Made by a program: the position numbers and the translations under genes. A stretch of 64,000 nucleotides of DNA from Diplonema japonicum (taxonomy: Eukaryota; Euglenozoa; Diplonemea; Diplonemida; Diplonemidae): assembly GCA_964019335.1 (NCBI GenBank), contig OZ025698.1, forward strand, positions 186,001-250,000, in the 5' to 3' direction. The notes beneath the pieces are model-generated. The model was not told the DNA's origin. It made no database searches and saw nothing but the letters and a program-made list of their open reading frames with translations. The first letter of the stretch is position 1; each line of letters starts with the position of its first letter. This document shows positions 61,220 to 64,000 of this stretch, one piece after another.

Positions 61220-61286
61220 GCGACATGATGACACACCCCATCCGACAAGCTTTAGAGGGGAGACCCTGCTTCTGCTGATGTGTCGT
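61220..61286 (+). ncRNA. B unit 4: box C/D-like RNA candidate
   Basis: Boxes C and D with closing stem, as in the other B units. Diverged relatives keeping ATGATGA but lacking a clear box D lie at about 61468-61510 and 61848-61892. Confidence 0.6.
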
Positions 61287-61365
61287 GACCACAACAACAA
61301 CAACCGATTTAATGAGCCTGATCACAATCTGCATTTGGTGAGGAATTTCCAAAAGGAAAACAAAA

Positions 61366-61442
61366 CCAGACAACTTGGGTGAGTCGCAGGGTGCAGCACC
61401 GACCAGCTACCTTGTCCTTGTGACTCAATTTTGACTGGAAGA
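61366..61442 (+). ncRNA. A unit 6: H/ACA-like RNA candidate
   Basis: Identical in the stem to unit 1. Ends AAGA. Confidence 0.6.
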
Positions 61443-61745
61443 ATCGAGTGACAAGAGTCATGTTTCATTGACATGATGACATCCCACTCGACAGGCTTTT
61501 TGGGAAAACCTTTTTACATGTGGTCGGGAACGGTACTCTCCAAACCTGCTGGGACGCTAGTAGGAGCCATTGAAGGGTGCCTCTCGCCTGATGAGGACAG
61601 CACCTGGAGGAGTTGCGAGATATGTCCGAAACTGAGAGATGCCTAGTACTGACCATACCCCCTCCCCTTCTTCTAGAGGCCTGCGGCTCTCAGTTTGCAT
61701 GTGACATCATCTTTTACATTTGCTTTGAGCGGCCCTTTATTGCCA

Positions 61746-61822
61746 CCAGACAACTTGGGTGAGTCACAAGGTGCAGCACCGACCAGCTACCTTGTCCTTG
61801 TGACTCAATTTTGACTGGAAGA
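61746..61822 (+). ncRNA. A unit 7: H/ACA-like RNA candidate
   Basis: Upper stem 5' strand GAGTCACAAGG, turning both G-U pairs of unit 1 into A-U; fully Watson-Crick with CCTTGTGACTC. Confidence 0.6.
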
Positions 61823-61938
61823 ATCGAGTGATAAGAGTCATGTTCCATTGACATGATGACACCCCCACTCGACAGGCTTTTGGGAAAACCTTAAATGAGC
61901 GGTGTGGGTTAGGTGTTTACATTATTGCTTTTGAGTGA

Positions 61939-62015
61939 CCAGACAACTTGGGTGAGTCGCAGGGTGCAGCACCGACCAGCTACCTTGTCCCTGTGACTCA
62001 ATTTTGACTGGAAGA
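61939..62015 (+). ncRNA. A unit 8: H/ACA-like RNA candidate
   Basis: The 3' strand of the upper stem is CCCTGTGACTC, making a G-C pair where unit 1 has G-U. Ends AAGA, 68 bp before the TatD start codon. Confidence 0.6.
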
Positions 62016-62083
62016 ACATACAAATAAAAAAAAGAACAATAGAAAAAAGAAGAGAAAAAAAGCGATTCCCACCACCACAGGAG

Positions 62084-62854
62084 ATGATACGGGGGGGTGT
62101 GGTGAACGGGGTGCGCATGTATGACACCCACTGCCACCTGCCGATGGATGTGTACGATGAAGGGGTCCTGGACGGGGGGCGGAAGGTGTTGTGTGGCATC
62201 CACGAGACTGACTGGGAGAGGATGCGATGTGTGGAGGAGAAGAGCGGTGGAGATGTGCGTGTTGGGTACGGGCTGCACCCATGGTGGGCTGGCGAACGGA
62301 GCGAAGGCTGGCTTGCGGTGCTTGAAGCGTATCTTCAGAAAAGCCCTTCATGCATCGTGGGCGAGATCGGCCTCGACAAGCTAAAAGGACCTAAGATGGA
62401 CGAGCAAGTCCAACTCTTCACGCAGCAGCTTGCCCTTGCTGTCAAATACAACAGGCCCTGTTCCATACACTGTGTCAAGGCATTCGGGGCAATCGAAGCC
62501 GTTTTTTCATCCAAAACGCACCCCCTCCCCAATACACTGATCCTACACTCATGGGCAGGCTCCCCTGACACTACCAACCTTCTCCTTCGCAAGCTGAAGA
62601 AGGCGTCCCCCACGTCGACTCTTTACTTCGGCTTCTCTCATCTCAACATGCGGAGCGGCGACAAGTTTGCCGCCCTAGTAAAGGCTGTCCCACGCGAGAG
62701 GATCCTCATCGAGTCCGACTCGCACGACTACAAGAAGAGCTGGGAGCTGGTGTGGGAGGTTGTGCGCACTGTGGCCGAGGTACTGCAGGAGGAGCCTGAG
62801 GAAGTCCTGAGAGTGACAAATGAGAATGCCGAGCGAGCTTATGGCAACATGTAG
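62084..62854 (+). CDS. TatD-family metal-dependent hydrolase
   Basis: 256 residues from ATG 62084, three bases after an ACCACCACAG acceptor. TatD landmarks in order: YDTHCHLP (metal-binding HxH), GYGLHPWW, CIVGEIGLDKL (metal-binding Glu), QVQLFTQQLALAVKYNRPCSIHCVKAFG, LILHSWAGS, RERILIESDSHDY (terminal Asp and His). All metal ligands are present, so it should be an active TIM-barrel nuclease: TatD proteins are 3'-5' exonucleases or DNases acting in repair and DNA fragmentation. The N-terminal nine residues before the barrel are short, and an internal start at MYDTHCH is possible. Confidence 0.9.
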   Translation: MIRGGVVNGVRMYDTHCHLPMDVYDEGVLDGGRKVLCGIHETDWERMRCVEEKSGGDVRVGYGLHPWWAGERSEGWLAVLEAYLQKSPSCIVGEIGLDKLKGPKMDEQVQLFTQQLALAVKYNRPCSIHCVKAFGAIEAVFSSKTHPLPNTLILHSWAGSPDTTNLLLRKLKKASPTSTLYFGFSHLNMRSGDKFAALVKAVPRERILIESDSHDYKKSWELVWEVVRTVAEVLQEEPEEVLRVTNENAERAYGNM

Positions 62855-62903
62855 TTATATTATCCCAGGAGGCCTGTTCTTCACCTCCTACAGGAATGCA
62901 CAA

Positions 62904-63483
62904 ATGTCTACTGCAAGAGGGTTCATAGCACACTCCCTGGACGGGAAGCACTCTGTGTTTTACCACAGCACTTTCACAACGACGTGGGAGCGGGATGAGG
63001 ATTGTTACACATCGCAGGACAAACTAAGGCTGGTGGGGTCGGTGGTACAGGTGGTCACGGAAGATGCGTTCCAGAAGCATAGATTCAAGGACCAGGCCAG
63101 CGAAGGGGTTGTTCTGCTTGCCACAGAAGACAATGAGGGACCCGAGGAAGAGTCAGACGAGCAACTGTATGCTGTCTGGAAGCAGCTCAAGGGGACTGCT
63201 TTCACTCTTATAGTGCCCGAATCGGCGAACCTCACCATTGCTGCCTTCGCACTTACTAATATCATGAAACTCCTGCAGACGTTCTACGGCCACAAGGGCG
63301 TCGAGTTCGAGGCACGCGACCTCCTCTTACGACCGGAGATATGCTCGACAGTTGTCCCTCGGGTATGGTTAGTGGTTGCACTCATTCATTCACGCACAGG
63401 TGCTCCCGAACGGTCTCATCACTGTTGTTGACTTCACTTTACTCAAACAGAACATCAAGAGGAGCGTTGACTTGTTGAAGTGA
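62904..63483 (+). CDS. Probable AP-5 complex sigma subunit (AP5S1-like)
   Basis: Exons 62904-63362 and 63400-63483, intron 37 nt; 180 residues (human AP5S1 is 200). Start MSTARGFIAHSLDG, ten bases after CTCCTACAG. It begins with a longin-like strand (GFIAHSLDGKHSVFYHSTF). In the C-terminal part, FALTNIMKLLQTFYG and DLLLRPEICSTVVPRVLPNGLITVVDFTLL resemble AP5S1, where a LLLR...ILTRFLPHGQL segment follows a leucine-rich helix. AP-5 works with SPG11/SPG15 at late endosomes. The match is from memory of the pattern, so the call is moderate; another small longin-domain protein is the alternative. It follows TatD by only 49 bp. Confidence 0.5.
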
Positions 63484-63583
63484 GCTGCTCGCTTTTTTTG
63501 TTCTAAATCTTTCCCGTTTTCGAAGTACCTTTTTACCGTTTCTTTCTCTTTTTGCAACAATTCACGACAGGAAAGTAGAAAAA

Positions 63584-64000
63584 ATGGCGCAGAGTTTCCG
63601 GGCGGGGGATCTCCCGCCTGTGTCCCAGATGTTCGGAGCGCAGGGTGTGGGGGGGATAGTCCCGACAGTGGACATTGAGGAAGTGTATGACAGGCTCGAG
63701 GAGCCGGTAGCGCCAGGGACTAAAATGCTGCATGAGCTGAGGATTCCCCTTGAGGATGAAGGAAAGACGATCATGAAGAACGCGCTGGATGCGTACCCTG
63801 AGACCCCCACACCCGACAGCATTACCATCCCTTGCATTGAGGTTTTGAAGCCCTATGTTCCCGGGAAAGACTACAGACCCACCAACAGCGCAGCCTTCAA
63901 GAGCGTGAAGGAAAAACTTCTGCCCACCATCAAGCATCTCCCCGCGCACCAACAACGCAGCGAAATCATGCAGTCTGTGAAGACAAACCAAATCACCGTC
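63584..64000 (+). CDS. Unknown protein, partial (3' end off window)
   Basis: ATG 63584 (MAQSFRAGDLPPVSQMFGAQ) opens a frame of 139 residues to the window edge. An acceptor TTCACGACAG ends at 63570. The visible part is Pro-rich and mixed, without signal peptide or membrane segment (VDIEEVYDRLEEPVAPGTKM; CIEVLKPYVPGKDYRPTNSA; LLPTIKHLPAHQQRSEIMQ). I do not recognise the family from this portion. Confidence 0.7.
   Translation, partial: MAQSFRAGDLPPVSQMFGAQGVGGIVPTVDIEEVYDRLEEPVAPGTKMLHELRIPLEDEGKTIMKNALDAYPETPTPDSITIPCIEVLKPYVPGKDYRPTNSAAFKSVKEKLLPTIKHLPAHQQRSEIMQSVKTNQITV

Noticed and set aside
60146..61373. Minus-strand frames of 90-130 codons across the A/B repeats
   Set aside because: They repeat the same peptide because the DNA repeats, run into poly-Phe tracts and lack start context; the RNA reading explains the covariation better.
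60205..62015. CRISPR-like array of spaced repeats
   Set aside because: The organism is eukaryotic, the repeats are 67-77 nt with irregular, partly repeated spacers, and no cas genes are present.
1..64000. tRNA genes
   Set aside because: I looked for tRNA-like boxes and cloverleaf sequence while reading and saw none I could support; a covariance-model search would be decisive.

Overview
This is nuclear DNA of a protist. Genes are interrupted by very short spliceosomal introns: I could place 27, and 26 of them are 31-46 nt long, starting GTATG/GTAAG/GTGTG and ending mostly ACACAG/AACAG. The products are typical eukaryotic proteins: DDX41, striatin, casein kinase 1, alpha-tubulin acetyltransferase, an MGRN1-like E3 ligase, a PTB-like RNA-binding protein and ACAD8. 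Three features point to a flagellated, euglenozoan-like organism. Genes lie in two long unidirectional arrays with gaps often of only 50-100 bp. Almost every start codon sits a few bases after an intron-like CAG, as expected for spliced-leader trans-splicing. There is also a cluster of candidate single-hairpin, AGA-box H/ACA-like and box C/D RNAs. The euglenozoan placement is an inference, not a proof.

Layout. Positions 1-42,626 carry one array entirely on the minus strand: PTB-like RRM protein (partial), nucleolin-like protein, coiled-coil protein, RING-PHD protein, several unknowns, a pseudokinase, MGRN1-like ligase, isobutyryl-CoA dehydrogenase, a 3,273-residue leishmanolysin-like surface protein that has lost its protease active site, DDX41 helicase, striatin, an amino-acid transporter, a five-exon coiled-coil protein, a four-finger RanBP2-type zinc-finger protein, alpha-tubulin acetyltransferase, a PH-like protein, CK1, a ZIP transporter and an ankyrin protein. 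Positions 42,630-48,500 are a divergent strand-switch region filled with decayed repeats, minisatellites, a LINE remnant and a 624-bp foldback element. From 48,587 all genes are on the plus strand: a coiled-coil protein, a 2,363-residue proline/threonine-repeat, EGF-like and multipass membrane protein, then a non-coding block, then a TatD-family hydrolase, a probable AP-5 sigma subunit and a partial unknown gene.

The non-coding block (57.4-62.0 kb) is the most unusual part. It contains an isolated piece of the 3' end of large-subunit rRNA (peptidyl-transferase ring side plus sarcin-ricin loop). Further on are eight copies of a 77-nt hairpin (A units) partly alternating with four copies of a 67-nt box C/D-like unit (B units). 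Sequence differences among the A units preserve base pairing, which argues for selection on an RNA structure. I read this as a candidate snoRNA cluster next to an rRNA fragment.

The genes do not form a pathway. Several relate to RNA processing (PTB, nucleolin-like, DDX41, RanBP2 zinc fingers), several to the flagellum, cytoskeleton or signalling (ATAT, CK1, striatin), and two giant cysteine-rich proteins are likely surface molecules.
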